DNA of 64,000 nt from Posidonia oceanica (Eukaryota > Streptophyta > Magnoliopsida > Alismatales > Posidoniaceae): assembly GCA_037176725.1 (NCBI GenBank), contig JAZBRS010000057.1:85643501-85707500 (forward strand), written 5' to 3'. The translations under genes were made by a program, and so were the position numbers. The notes below the pieces were generated by a model, which saw only the letters and a program-made list of their open reading frames with translations, made no database searches and had not been told where the DNA came from. Of the stretch, positions 11,800-22,640 are shown piece by piece (within the stretch, counting starts at the first letter, position 1; each line of letters starts with the position of its first letter).

Positions 11800-13000
11800 A
11801 AACCTACCCCTTCTAGTCAAGGATTTGAATAGCATCCTCAATGAAAGACAAAACCTCCTGAAACACCTCTAGCTGAACCGGAATCACCTGTGATGCATCA
11901 GCCAGACACTTCCTTAGCATGGAGACATGAAACACATTATGCACTGCAAAAAGTTCTGAAGGTAGATTAAGTCTATAAGCTACCTCACCAACCCTCTGAG
12001 TAATATGGTATGAACCAATACATTAAGGACTCAGCTTCCCTCATTTCCCAAATCATCGCACCCTTGGTTGGTGATACCTTCAGGAACACAAAACCTCCAA
12101 TACCAAATTCTGGGTGTCTTCGCCACTTATCAGCATAACTCTTCTGTTGACACTATATAATTACAAGTCTATTGTGGATCAAATCCACCTTGTCTGCAAA
12201 CAACTACACAATCTCAAGACCAAGGAGCCGTCGTTCACCCACTTCACTCCAACAAACCGGTAATCGGTATGGTTTGCCAAACAAAGCCTTGTATGGAACC
12301 ATCCGATGCTAAAGTGGTAGTTATTGTGGTAAGCAAACTCGATAAGTGAAAAATGGTCCTCTTAGTTCCCTTTGAGATCCTAGGCACAGACTTTAAGCAT
12401 ATCCTATGGCATCTGAATAGTCCTCTCAGACTATCCGTCAGACTGGGGATGAAATGTTATACAGAAGTTCAACACCGTGCTAAAAGCCTCCTGCAGAGTT
12501 CTCCAGAACCTTGAAGAGAATCATGCATTATTGTCAGACCCAATAGACACTGAAACACCATGCAACCAGACAATCTCTGATACATTCAGTTCACCCAACT
12601 AATGCATAGGGAGATTCACCCGTATTGCAATGAAATAAGCAAACTTCGTGAGTCAAACCACGATCACTCACACTGTATCGTTCTTCCTCTTAGTTTCAGG
12701 CAAACCAGTGACAAAGTCTATCAACACATGCTCCCATTTCCATACTGGAATGTCCAAAGGCTGTAAGGTTCCACCCTGTTTCTGATGCTCTGCCTCAAGA
12801 TCTACCACATCCCTTTTTATCCCAGGCCACCAAAAAACTCCTCTTCAAGTCCTAATACATCTTTGTGCTCCCTGGATGAAAAGGTATACTCGGATCGATG
12901 GGCTTCGTCCAGGAGTCTTTGCCTAACCTCTTCATCCTAAGGTACACTCAAGCGTAGATCAAATCTCAACCCTCTATCCACACCAACAGAAAAAGATGAG
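11800..13000 (-). pseudogene. Chromovirus integrase, degenerate
   Basis: Translation of the minus strand with frame changes gives recognisable chromovirus integrase phrases: WEHVLIDFVTGLPETK at about 12685-12735, HPQSDG*SERTIQ at about 12430-12465 (a stop replaces the usual Gln; the catalytic Glu is retained), QKSYADKWRRHPEF and FLKVSPTKG at about 12075-12160 (GPY/F region), and RVGEVAYRLNLPSEL...VHNVFHVSMLRK at about 11900-11990. A clear chromodomain cannot be read. Nonfunctional. Confidence 0.75.
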
Positions 13001-13259
13001 ACTCTTCGCTAGTCTCCATCTTCTTAAGAGTCGCCTAAACAAAAGGATCCAACTGCTGATATGTAGTAATAATCTCGATCAATCTGGGGCAAATAGGCAA
13101 ATTGATCATCCAGGCACCAACCGCCTCTTGAGATTGTCTACTAAATCAGTACTCCACTAGATCCTCTAGCATGGTCCACTCCTTGACCATCAAGCTCGCC
13201 ATCACATGAGTACATTGACTAAAAGCATCGGCGACCACGTTAGCCTCCTCTAGGTGATA

Positions 13260-13750
13260 GGATAAACTAAAATCATAGTCCCAAAATATACCACCCATCT
13301 CTGCTTACTGAGTGAGGATATACTTCAAACTCTGATGATCAGTAAAGACCTCAAACTGCTCCCCACAGAGATAGTTTCGCCAAAACTTTAGTGCGAACAC
13401 TACAATAGTCAACTCAAGATCGTGAGTCAAGTAGTTCCTTCCATGATTTTTCAACTGGCGAGAAGCATAAGCTATAACATTGCCATGCTGCATAAGATCA
13501 CAACCTAGCCTAGATCTACAAGCATCATTGTACACAGTGAATCCACCACTTCCAGAAGGCAAGGTCAACATAGGAGCCAAAATAAATCGAGCCTCCAACT
13601 CATTGAAGCTCTCTCCACAGTTCCAGTCCTACACATACTAGCCTCCTTCCTAGCCAACCTTGTCTAAGGTGCCACTATCTTGGAGATGCTTCTGCTAAAT
13701 CCCTAAAAATAGTCCAGCAAATCCTGGAAACAACTAACCTTAAAAATCAC
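13260..13750 (-). pseudogene. Chromovirus RT end and RNase H
   Basis: The open part (13598-13305) contains [59 protein letters not shown] and [13 protein letters not shown]: classic Ty3/gypsy RNase H. The first active-site motif normally reads YSDAS and here is YNDAC, keeping the Asp. Upstream, 13740-13600 matches the RT connection region with stops. The RT catalytic core is absent. Confidence 0.85.
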
Positions 13751-14274
13751 GTGGGTCACACCAAATTGTTCATCTGTCGGCATCACCAAGAAGAGAAGGG
13801 AAGTCAACCTCTCTGGCTTAACTCCAATTTTCGCCACAAAAGACCCAAAAGAACAACAAGAGAAAAGAGCTCCACCAGTCGAATACAGGAGCAGCAACCA
13901 ACAAAACAACCAAGGACAACTAGACGCAAGTAAAACACCGAGCCATGCCACACAATTGCCCAAGCTCCCAAACAAGTAACATACACGCGCACCACCAACG
14001 CGCGACACCAATGCACAACACTATTGCGCAACACCTCCTAGGGAACCCTATCCTCATTCAGAGTAACTGTGACACACTACATATCTGGGAAGCCTCAAAC
14101 ATCACACAGATGTAGCAACAAGAGGATGAGACTCAAAACATCCTCCACACCAACAACCAAGAAAAACAATAAAATCAAGGTACATATATTCATGAGATGC
14201 AAAACTAAGGAGTCACCAGACCAGACATCCCTAAGCTAATACTTTTAGTAAATCTAGTGCTCGGATACTAAATC
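13751..14274 (-). other. Remnant leader/internal region of the Tekay element
   Basis: No gag or protease can be read, although these belong here in a complete element, so a large internal deletion is inferred. At 14259-14268 the minus strand reads GTATCCGAGC, a decayed form of the initiator-Met primer-binding site (GTATCAGAGC), close to the LTR at 14275. Confidence 0.55.
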
Positions 14275-15990
14275 TATAATGACCCCAGTCATCACCCCTA
14301 ATTAAACCACAATTTCTTTTCTTTTTTTAACATCATATATCACTACAGAAACTAAATCCAAATGCATAATCTAAAATGCCATAATCAGCATAAATAAATT
14401 TAGATCAAATTATCTACCTAAGAACCTCGATGTGTGGTTGTATGTCTCCTTTATATGCACTAGCAGGTAAGTTGACATCTAATCTGTACTTGTAAAATAA
14501 AACACAAGTATATGTGAGAGATCACCAAAAAGGTCATCTAACACACACTCCACTACAAAAATCGGAAAAATTCAAAACTCCAGAAAACCAACTGCACAAA
14601 AACCCACTTTGTAGTTTAACTGACTACAGGTAAGCCACGATTTCCTATTGAACCAAAAATATAGGAAACCGAATCAAACTTAGGAGCATGCCAAAAACTC
14701 CAAAACATGCATCTCCATAAATCTCATTGCTATACAAGCCAAAACCATGTAAAAACCACAGGATGCATCTAAATCTTGGACATGTATTAAAAGCCACAAT
14801 ATAAAATCATCAAATACCGCTGTAAAACCATACAAACTAGGGAGCATGCAAGAAAATCTCTAAAAATAGCATCTCCCCAACTCTCGAAGCCACTAGGCAA
14901 AATCTCTTAAAAACACGATGCACCCAAAGTATATGACGTGTATTCAGAAAATCATCTCAAATCTCATTACCCCACAGGTGAAACCACTGGAAACAATGAT
15001 GCACTCAATCTATATGACAAGCATCTAGAGAGCTATCTCAAGCTCAACGCTACACGGATGAAACCACTGAAAACACGATGCCACACAAGTGAAAACCTAG
15101 TCCTGATGCCCGGTACCATGCAACCAACTCTAACACAAGTAGCTACCGAAACGTACTACACTACTACAAACAAGTCACCCTACAAGGAGCCTATCCGTCT
15201 TGGATCCAACCTCTCTGAAGAACCCTCAACAATGCTAACCACACACGGGAAAGCCGTCCTCTCTTAGGACGTCACCAGAACTGGGCATGTGCATCTACCT
15301 ACTGGCGAAACTGCACAGAGTCTGCTCTCTCAGCATCCTAGTCTCAATGTCCAAAGCAACCAGAGTCACATACCTCTAGGTCCAGCCAGCACCTCCTAGT
15401 CTCAGTGTCTGGAGCAATCAAAGTATCATACCGTAAGATCCAGCCAGCACCTCCGCCCTTGGAACTCATTCTCGGTCTCGTGAATGACAATCCAGGAGTA
15501 TCATACCTCCAGAATCCGACGATACTTACTTGCAGTCTCTTGATCTTCAAACCTCAACCTAGGCCTCATGCTTGACCACCTAGGAATATCATCATATCCC
15601 CTAATCCAGACAACACGATCCTTCAGTTTCTTGTTCTACAAAACAAATCAATGGTAAAATCTTTTTAAAACACTCATCATTTTCCCAAATCATTTTGAAA
15701 GCATTTTAAACTTGTATCAAATACTAAATCAAAACACAATCTAGAAATAGGCCACATCTCACTATCAAGCCAAAACCATGCAGACAAACCACACGGCCAA
15801 TCCACACCCTCAATACGTGCCCGTGACATACGCCTGTCACCCATGGCTCAGGAGTAAAACCAGAGCAATAGAAAAATAGGGCAAGTTGAAATCACCCTAG
15901 ATTTCGCCATACAAACCAGAAAATTACATGTGTAGTGAATCACTCTAGATATCAAAATGAACATTAGAAAATCCTCTAACATTTGCAATT
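14275..15990 (-). repeat. Tekay 5' LTR, diverged
   Basis: TATAATGACCCC at 14275 aligns with TGTAACGACCCC of the 3' LTR, and the following 200 bp resemble the solo LTR at 18953. The middle holds degenerate tandem repeats: AAACCACTGAAAACA-type units near 14910, 14992 and 15070, and units with CCAGCCAGCACCTCC near 15390 and 15440. The right-hand end (expected GTTACA) was not found and is probably lost. Confidence 0.55.
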
Positions 15991-16370
15991 AAAATTACTG
16001 TTGGGATTCTAGACTTCATTAGAGAAAGGTGAATAGTAAATTATATACTAAGTGCGGAATTTTAAGTTCTCTTTAACTATTTTAAGCAAATTAGCAAGTG
16101 TAGATACCTTGATTTTGTAGTCCTTCGTCGGCGATTTTCTCCTAAGTAATCTGCTTGATCGTGGCTGACCCTATCTACTCACCAAATCCAAGCCTTATCC
16201 AAACCCAAGCCTTACCTTGACCCAAGCCTAAGCCCAAACCAAACATAAACTCAAACATTGTCCAAAACAAAGTCTAACCCAAGCCTTATCCAAATCCAAG
16301 CCCAAATCCAACTAGAAAAAGCCCAAAACATCGAAAGTCTACTCTGGATCGTTGAACGTTAAGTTTGCTT

Positions 16371-16464
16371 GCGTCTTATGTAAGACGTAGAAAACTCAGC
16401 GTCTAACACCGCCAGCCTCTTTGGGACGTAAGACGCTGAGTCTTATGCGTCTTATGTTAGACGC
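16371..16464. repeat. Inverted words of the GCGTCTTA family, first cluster
   Basis: GCGTCTTATGTAAGACGT at 16371-16388 and GCGTCTTATGTTAGACGC at 16447-16464 are near-perfect palindromes. Between them lie GCGTCTAACACC and GGGACGTAAGACGC, single arms of the same word. These are the same units as the regular modules about 1 kb further right. Confidence 0.8.
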
Positions 16465-17329
16465 AGCTTAGTCAAGCGTCCTACGCATCGGGACTGACAG
16501 TTCGAATTTTGGCCACCAATCGACACAAAAGCGCAAATACCACCTTGCCCCTCATACAGAACCTTATCTCGGCCAAGTCCAAAGCCTCTTCGTTTCATCT
16601 TCACATGTTACCAAGCCATGCAATCCCATATAAACATTTTTCTCTCTTCTTCCCAAGGGTCGGCAAACACAATCCCTATGGAGAGCTTTCTGAATTCCTC
16701 AGCAAAAGCCACCTGAACACACTCCATTCCGACCAACCTAGAGCTAGCCCCAGCCTTCTCGAAGCCTTGCCAAATCTTCCTAGCCACCACAGTCGCCGTC
16801 CGAGCCATTGCAAATCGAAGGAACATCGCCGGTGTCGAGGACGCAACATCAAACATCCAAACAGATAAGTGTGCTTCTTCCCATAAATTAGAATCTTAAT
16901 CCCTACGTCGTGGATGCTTATTTCAATGCATGTTATATGAGTTTTATTCCTGATATACCTCTGCTGGCCGTCATTTTCTTTTTTCCAGTGATGGGTTCAC
17001 CGGCCATGTGAGGCCAGAGGCCACTGAACATGGCCAGGATCCCATCACCACCTCATCAATATCACTAAGTTCTGCATGACCTCCCCGAACCTCCACGATG
17101 AGCAACAGTCAAGTTCCATGGGCTCCCGGTCGTTCCAATGGGCGGAGAACCCATCGGATTCCGGCGCTGAGTAAGTGAAGGTGGGAGGAGCAATCTAGAG
17201 GTCCTTTTTTCATTGTGAATGCATGTTTATATTCGTAGATAGGTGTTCTTGCTTACTGAATGCTTTCTACTTTGATTTGAGTTGATTTGGATGTTTGATT
17301 TGGCCTAGAGATCAGTCGAGCTGTAGGAC

Positions 17330-18095
17330 ACGGAGCTTGGTGCGTCTTATGTAAGACACAGCAACAGCTAGCGTTTTACACTCCTACTATGGTTTTCACA
17401 TATTTTCCTACACGTAAATGTTATAATTATTTCCTAATGCTTGATCCATGATGCATTCAGGGGTTTTTTAACATATTCACATCATGTTTCACTTCATAAA
17501 ACATTTGATAAAAAGCCTGTCATGATTTCTGAGATTTATCCTAAAAACTGTTTTTTAGGTGTAAGACACAAGATTTGCAGCGTCTTACGTAAGATACTGA
17601 AGAGTACAGCGTCTTACACCTCTATCAAGATTTTCCCTTATTTTTCATCATCAAAAGGATTTTGTTGATATCTGAGGCTTAATTTGTGGTGCCAGAGTGT
17701 ACTTTAATCTTATTTCTTGTCCTGTTTGTTTCATAAGATTATTTTGACAAGATTACAAGCTATTTTCTTTACTTTTACATGAAAGCTAGTTGTTGGGTGT
17801 AAGACGCAGATCCTATAGCATCTTATGTAAGACACAGGGATCTTCGCATCTTACACCCCAGGTAGCCATTTTAATATAATGACTTCTGAAGTGTTTTCAA
17901 TCAATTTGGAAATCAATTCTAGAATGCATATCCTGTTTTAAACCCTTTTCGATGGTATTATATCTTCTATGAACAATGGCTTTTATCAATTCTCTGCTCA
18001 TTTTGCCACTCTGTGAAGCTTCTGATTTTTTTGTATTAGACGCAGGATTCTGTGCGTCTTACATAAGACGCTGGGATTCATAGCGTTTAACACTT
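17330..18095. repeat. Four tandem modules about 237 bp apart, each with a compound palindrome
   Basis: Central palindromes start at 17342, 17580, 17818 and 18054, spaced 238, 238 and 236 bp. Each reads GCRTCTTAYRTAAGAYRC. In the last three, about 10-14 bases outside the palindrome lies an arm GTRTAAGACGC on the left and GCRTCTTACACC on the right, so a module has four alternating arms (A, A', A, A') and can fold in more than one way. Sequence between modules is AT-rich and hardly conserved. Confidence 0.85.
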
Positions 18096-18856
18096 CCAGT
18101 AAACTGAGCCTTGTTTTGAAGTTTTCTGACGTCGATTTTGGGTCTGTTTACTTTGATTTTGATCATCCAATATGACTTATACATCTGCAGTAGCTACATG
18201 ACTTTAGATGTCATTTCTATCATGTTTTCAAAAGCATACAGTATGTTTTTAAGACATGATTTGATTCTTCTTTGCATGCCGCATCCTTACATTGCATGGT
18301 TTTATCCGATGTTTTGTTTCTTGCCTGCATTGTATTAGAGCATTGATGCATACTGCTCAAAGTTCATATGGATTAAGATTCCTCTTTCTAAGATGCGGTC
18401 AGCGCCGCTGAGCACATAGGATACATGTTTTGTTTTCCCTCATATCATGGCATTAGCATATTTTCAAAGGCATATAGCATGATTTACATAGCATGGCATC
18501 ATCGTTCTTGGACGTATAGCAGACGGCATTAACATACAAACATTATCCACAAATGAGCGGAATAGCACAGGAAGATCCTCTCTCGGATGCATGGGGAAGC
18601 CTAACACCTTCCCTATACGTAACAGGAGTCCTTGCACAATCTCTGGCCTGCAATAACCTTATGTCATATCTTTTGCATCTTTATTCAGTTTAAATGTTTT
18701 TCCGATTTTCCTTATCTTTCCGGTTTTCAAAATAAACTAGGTAGCGACTCCAATGCTGTGTTTTATTTTTTTCAGCTTTCGCCTGTTTTCCTTACATCTT
18801 TTTGCTATGACCTGCGATTCGACAATCGAGCCGTTTAGTCGCATGGTTGCAGGAAC

Positions 18857-18874
18857 TGGCGACTCTGCTGGGGA
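18857..18874 (+). other. Tat-type primer-binding site
   Basis: TGGCGACTCTGCTGGGGA lies five bases after the LTR end. The TGGCGACTC start with a following GGGGA is the form I know from Ogre/Tat elements (tRNA-Arg type, from memory). Only about 95 bp of internal sequence follows before a Tekay LTR interrupts. Confidence 0.75.
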
Positions 18875-18952
18875 TAACCAGACTCAAGCTTTCGTTTTCT
18901 TTTTTCAGCTTAGTGGCTCTCTTTTGTTTGCATGGTTTCTTGCATGTGTTTA

Positions 18953-19726
18953 TGTAACGATCCTAACGTCGTTACCTCTCAACCTAACTATATTTTATTT
19001 ATCTTATTAGCATTCATGAACTATAGAACTAAATTCTTACAATTACTATAGAGCAGAAATAAAATAAATTTAAATAACTTACTTACCCAGAACCCTTGAT
19101 GTGTGGTAGTGTGACTCATTTTCTATATGCACTAGCAACTCCAACTCCTATCTTGCACCTGTCAAAAACAAAAACAAAGCACACGTGAGTGACTACTCAA
19201 TAGATCACCCAGCACACACCTCAGCTTGACAAACAACGTCGAGGAAACAGACGTAATCACACCACAAGCAAATAAACACAGGCATCTCTCCTGGATGCCA
19301 CAGCAGGACATACATCACTGCTCAAACAAAGCAAACCATTGAAAACATGCCTTTGAAATCATCTTTTTCTCTTTTCCTTTCAAAATCATATGCATGCTTT
19401 TCTCAAAATCTTTATGCATACTTGAAATGACCATACTAGTCAAATCAAACCCTAAAACTCACGATCTGGTCCATCACACTCCTAATGCGGACTAGACAAT
19501 CAACCATGTCTGAATATCCTCAATAGCAAACTACCACATAGCACAAAGAGCCAGGAAAAGACCACAAACACAACAGGAGAATACAAATACAAATCTAATA
19601 TGATTGCTTAAAGAATATAATTATAATTACAAGCAATCAACTCTAATTCATCAAAATAATATGGGAAATAACTTCCCAAAATCCACTCAACAGAAAGTTT
19701 GAATTCTGAAAGACCCGGATATTACA
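18953..19726 (-). mobile_element. Tekay-family solo LTR, 774 bp
   Basis: Runs from TGTAACGATCC to GATATTACA on the + strand, with the same ends as the Tekay LTRs. It shares the early phrase CCCTTGATGTGTGGTAGTG and ATATGCACTAGCA with the LTR at 14275. There is no internal region on either side. The flanking 5-mers GTTTA and AAAAG do not match, so the target duplication is lost or the copy arose by rearrangement. It is much shorter than the 1.9-kb LTR at 9733. Confidence 0.7.
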
Positions 19727-19731
19727 AAAAG

Positions 19732-20033
19732 GTATGGACATGGCATGTGCACATGTTGTGACATAACATGTGTTAAAAATAAAACATCCACCATACAAAA
19801 GGCATGAATTATGGCATCAATCAACATATTAAACATGGATAAATATTAATAAAGGAAAGGAGCAAGTATATGCAAGTCAAGCAAATCATAAAAGCCACAC
19901 AAATAGGAAAAACAAGAGCAAAAGTCAAAGTTTGATTTCCCCAACGAAGCCACCAATTCTTGTGACCAAATGTGGTGTGGGGAAAACCTAAGGGCATGTG
20001 GGACAGAACCGCGTACACCAAAAGGCCACGGAA
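19732..20033 (-). mobile_element. Tat leader fragment
   Basis: The repeated GGCATGTGCA / CATGTGTT phrases and the block TTTGATTTCCCCAACGAAG at 19931-19949 match the leader and primer-binding-site region of the Tat element at 50.4-50.74 kb (minus strand). It is an isolated fragment whose own LTR is not recognisable. Confidence 0.6.
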
Positions 20034-20243
20034 AGAATGATAATATGGAAGTTTTTTCAGACAAGGGTATGGGTTTTGGATAGGAATTTTTTCAGACAAC
20101 CTGAAGACTGGTGATTGATGAGTCCTTATCCTCTTTGTGATGTGTATCATTTATTTTTGTACTCTTTCGTCTATCATCAATAAAATATAAAATAAATTGA
20201 TTGCCCAAAAAAAAAAAAAAAGAATGATAATATGGAAGTTTTT
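20034..20243 (+). mobile_element. Short poly(A) retroposon with 23-bp target duplication
   Basis: The 23-mer starting AGAATGATAATATGG and ending AGTTTTT occurs at 20034-20056 and again, identical, at 20221-20243. Between them is about 148 bp of sequence ending in a poly(A) run (about 15 A) at 20206-20220, with AATAAA about 30 bp before the tail. Long target duplications plus poly(A) identify target-primed reverse transcription, so this is a 5'-truncated LINE 3' end, a SINE or a short processed transcript. The body gives no protein match. The identical duplications point to a fairly young insertion, into the Tat fragment. Confidence 0.85.
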
Positions 20244-21133
20244 GCTGCATGCTTTATAATGGGCTTGATGGCTGAAACGCATTCATTGAATCTTCGAAAG
20301 AGACATTGGCAACCAACAGGAGTGGAAAGAGGGTGTTTTTAGATCCGTCATTGAGTAGTCTAATCCATACAGTGAATAGATGATGGTGATGCTGGTTGCT
20401 TTGTGAAATGGTTTCCAGGACTGTTTTTTGTAGCTATTGCCCCTACTTCGTTTTTTGCTTGCTCCCATTGTTTTCTTTTGTTGTTGTCTTTCCTCCATCC
20501 TTATCTCTTGATAGGACTGTTTTTGTGTTTCTTTTTGTTTGTTCTCTTTCCTCTTTGAAATGAAAATTTCCTTTTTGACTACTAAAAAAGAAGGTTACCA
20601 TGTTATGTAGAAAGCTGAGCATGTGAGATAGATTTGTTCCAACTTGAGAGGAACTGTTGGATATAATTTTCAGTGTTATATAAGATAGTTGGGTTCTTGG
20701 ATCATGTATGATCCATATATCCTATTTTGTGTCACCTCTAAATACACATAAGGTTGTAATTAATTTTAGTTGAATGCAATTATCTCCATCTCTCTCAATC
20801 CCTTCAAACACAAAGATTTATTCATTTATCTATGAAGAAATCCAAAATAGTTTTGCAACATTCATACCAAAAATTTGAAGAGAGAAAAAATACAAAGATC
20901 TCAAAACATTATTCTTCTAGAGAAAGTCAAACAACCCCCACCCCTTTCTAAGTGTCATAGAATGTCTAAAGGCACTCTTGATGATCTTCTTATTCCTGTG
21001 GTTCCTGATAGATCAATAAGCAGCATGCATTATCATGTTTAGCTACATCTTTAAGTCTTTGATGCCATTCTCTTGAGTAGCAACATAAAGGAGCTTAAGA
21101 GTTCTTCCAAAGAGGAGCAAGATAAAGATTTAG
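20244..21133. other. No gene seen; possible copia solo-LTR remnant
   Basis: No protein-like frame. From about 20648 (TGTTGGATATAATT) to about 20810 (AAACACA) the sequence has the look of a short copia LTR (TG...CA, ATATAAG near 20683, TTGAATGCAATTATCTC towards the end), but no primer site or target duplication was found, so this is a weak suggestion. Confidence 0.35.
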
Positions 21134-21371
21134 AGTCCGTTTGGTAACGATTATTAGGACTAGCTTATGAAAAAAGTGCTTATTTTTTAAAAGTTGAATC
21201 AAACACTTTTTTTTACGCAAGATTATTTCAATACACTGGCCTTTTGTTTGTACAATTTGTACATAAAAGCTTTAAAATAAGCTGATTATAAAAAACTGTG
21301 GAAACTAGTTTTTTCAAAAACATTGCTGATGAGAATAATCTGTTTTTCTATAAGCGTTACCAAACGCTACC
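21134..21371. mobile_element. MITE, 238 bp
   Basis: Terminal inverted repeats GTCCGTTTGGTAACG at the left and CGTTACCAAACGCTAC at the right share 11 perfect pairs (GTTTGGTAACG/CGTTACCAAAC). The interior is AT-rich, noncoding and partly self-complementary (AAGCTTTAAAATAAGCTGATT). TTAG occurs on both sides and may be part of the target duplication. The ends resemble hAT-type plant MITEs; the superfamily is uncertain. Confidence 0.75.
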
Positions 21372-22640
21372 TTAGTCTAGCTCATAAGCATCAAGTGAAA
21401 GAACAACCAACAAAAAATGGTTGCCATCTTCAGGAAGAAAGCCATAGAACATGCAAGTAACTCCATCTATAGCACTCCCAACTTCTTCGAGCTTTTGTGA
21501 GAATCTTCCATTTTCATTGTTAAATTTCCACCACCACTTAGATAACATGCAAGAATTCACTTTCTTAAGATTGCAAAAACATTTGGTCCCGATTAATAAG
21601 TTGTTCCCCCATCCCTTCGACAACCACCTTCTTTGGCTTCTCAAGGACTTCAAGCACACACATTAGAAGTTGAAAAGATGACATATAAAAATTAGGCAAA
21701 GGAGACAACAAACATTTCAAACAAGTGAATGCACCTTCTTTACTCATAACTATAGATCTCCACCCTTGGAGCATCCTTTCCATCATACCAACCAAGAAGG
21801 CCCAATCAAAGAAACATGGCTTTTTAATAGACAACGGAAGCCAAGGTACATGATGGGCAGAGCCTCAATATTACACTCAAGAATAGCCATAGCTTGTTCA
21901 ATAACCCTCCCATCTAGATTGATTTTTCATCACGAAGCTATTTTGAAACGTATCATTAAACTGGAAATAAACTCAAAATTTTTAGGCAGAAATTTGAGAC
22001 ATTGCACTTGCTGAAGATGAGAGACTCAAACTAGAAAATCTGTCTCATCCATGTGCTGAAGGTGAGAGACTCAAACATTTTATCTACCCACACTCCAACA
22101 TTCCAACCAACCTATATCCATAGTTTTGTGACATATCCATGATTAAACATTGACAGCCAGGTTGATGAGTAAAGGAGAAAGAGGCTCGGCTTGCATTAAG
22201 CTTTTCCTATAGTAGAAAAATTAAATGATTGTGCCTTCACATTACGATGGTCCCCATACCATTTTCAGCTATGTTGCACAGGAAAACGATAGCCACATCA
22301 AACACTGGCACAGAAACCTCCAATCTACATAGACAAAAACTTTTCAAAAGTCAGCTTTGCATTCCAAACCAGATGATCCCCTTATATGATTATAACCACA
22401 CCCTATTCCATGAAGATCCAATCTTAATAGACAGAGACTTTTTAATGGAAGATCCAACTACTCCAACTTCTCTAACAATGAATATAATGCATGCATTTCT
22501 CTCGTGATTTCTCCATGCCCTGACCTCTAACCTTATTAAAATCTCCCAGAACAATCCACGGTATTAACAAAGGGCCCAAACTCCTAAGTTCCATCATGAA
22601 AGTAGAAATGATTTGCTACTATATAAACATTTAGTCTTGT
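21372..22640 (-). pseudogene. L1-type LINE fragment (endonuclease and RT end)
   Basis: Near 22510-22610 the minus strand reads MELRSLGPLLIPWIVLGDF, followed by NKVRGQGMEK: the APE-type endonuclease motif PWIVLGDFN of plant L1 elements. Near 21380-21830 it reads LPNFYMSSFQ and, after a frame change, SCMLSKWWWKFNNEN, the conserved C-terminal end of L1 reverse transcriptase (usually ALLSKWWWRF). Most of RT between them is missing or unreadable, so the copy is internally deleted and frameshifted. Confidence 0.75.

Larger units (their letters stand above)
9733..15990 (-). mobile_element. Tekay-type chromovirus (Ty3/gypsy), internally deleted
   Basis: On the minus strand: 5' LTR (15990 to 14275, right end uncertain), degenerate initiator-Met primer-binding site, remnant of RT, RNase H, integrase, polypurine tract, 3' LTR (11642 to 9733). 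The internal region is only about 2.6 kb, so gag, protease and most of RT are missing. Every coding block carries stops. It inserted into the copia RT at 9733. Its 5' LTR appears to be cut by a Tat LTR that begins at 16099. Assignment to Tekay/Del rests on the RNase H and integrase phrases and the TGTAACACC LTR start. Confidence 0.75.
16099..18851 (+). repeat. Ogre/Tat-type 5' LTR, about 2.75 kb
   Basis: Starts TGTAGATACC and stays alignable for about 40 bp to the other Tat LTR starts in the window (for example 38464). It runs through a CCAAACCCAAG-rich block (16190-16330), a TATA box (CATATAAAC near 16628), tandem hairpin modules (17.3-18.1 kb), the conserved block reading AACACCTTCCC...AACAGGAGTCCTT at 18605-18635, and an internal GTAGCGACTCC at 18741. 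It ends just before a primer-binding site at 18857. The 119-codon frame at 16509 is within the transcribed leader and is not convincing. Confidence 0.75.

Noticed and set aside
16509..16868. 119-codon frame with ATG
   Set aside because: It is in the leader part of a Tat LTR and has no recognisable domain; it may be a chance frame in transcribed LTR RNA.
18953..19726. Target duplication of the solo LTR
   Set aside because: The flanking 5-mers GTTTA and AAAAG differ, so a clean solo-LTR insertion cannot be shown.
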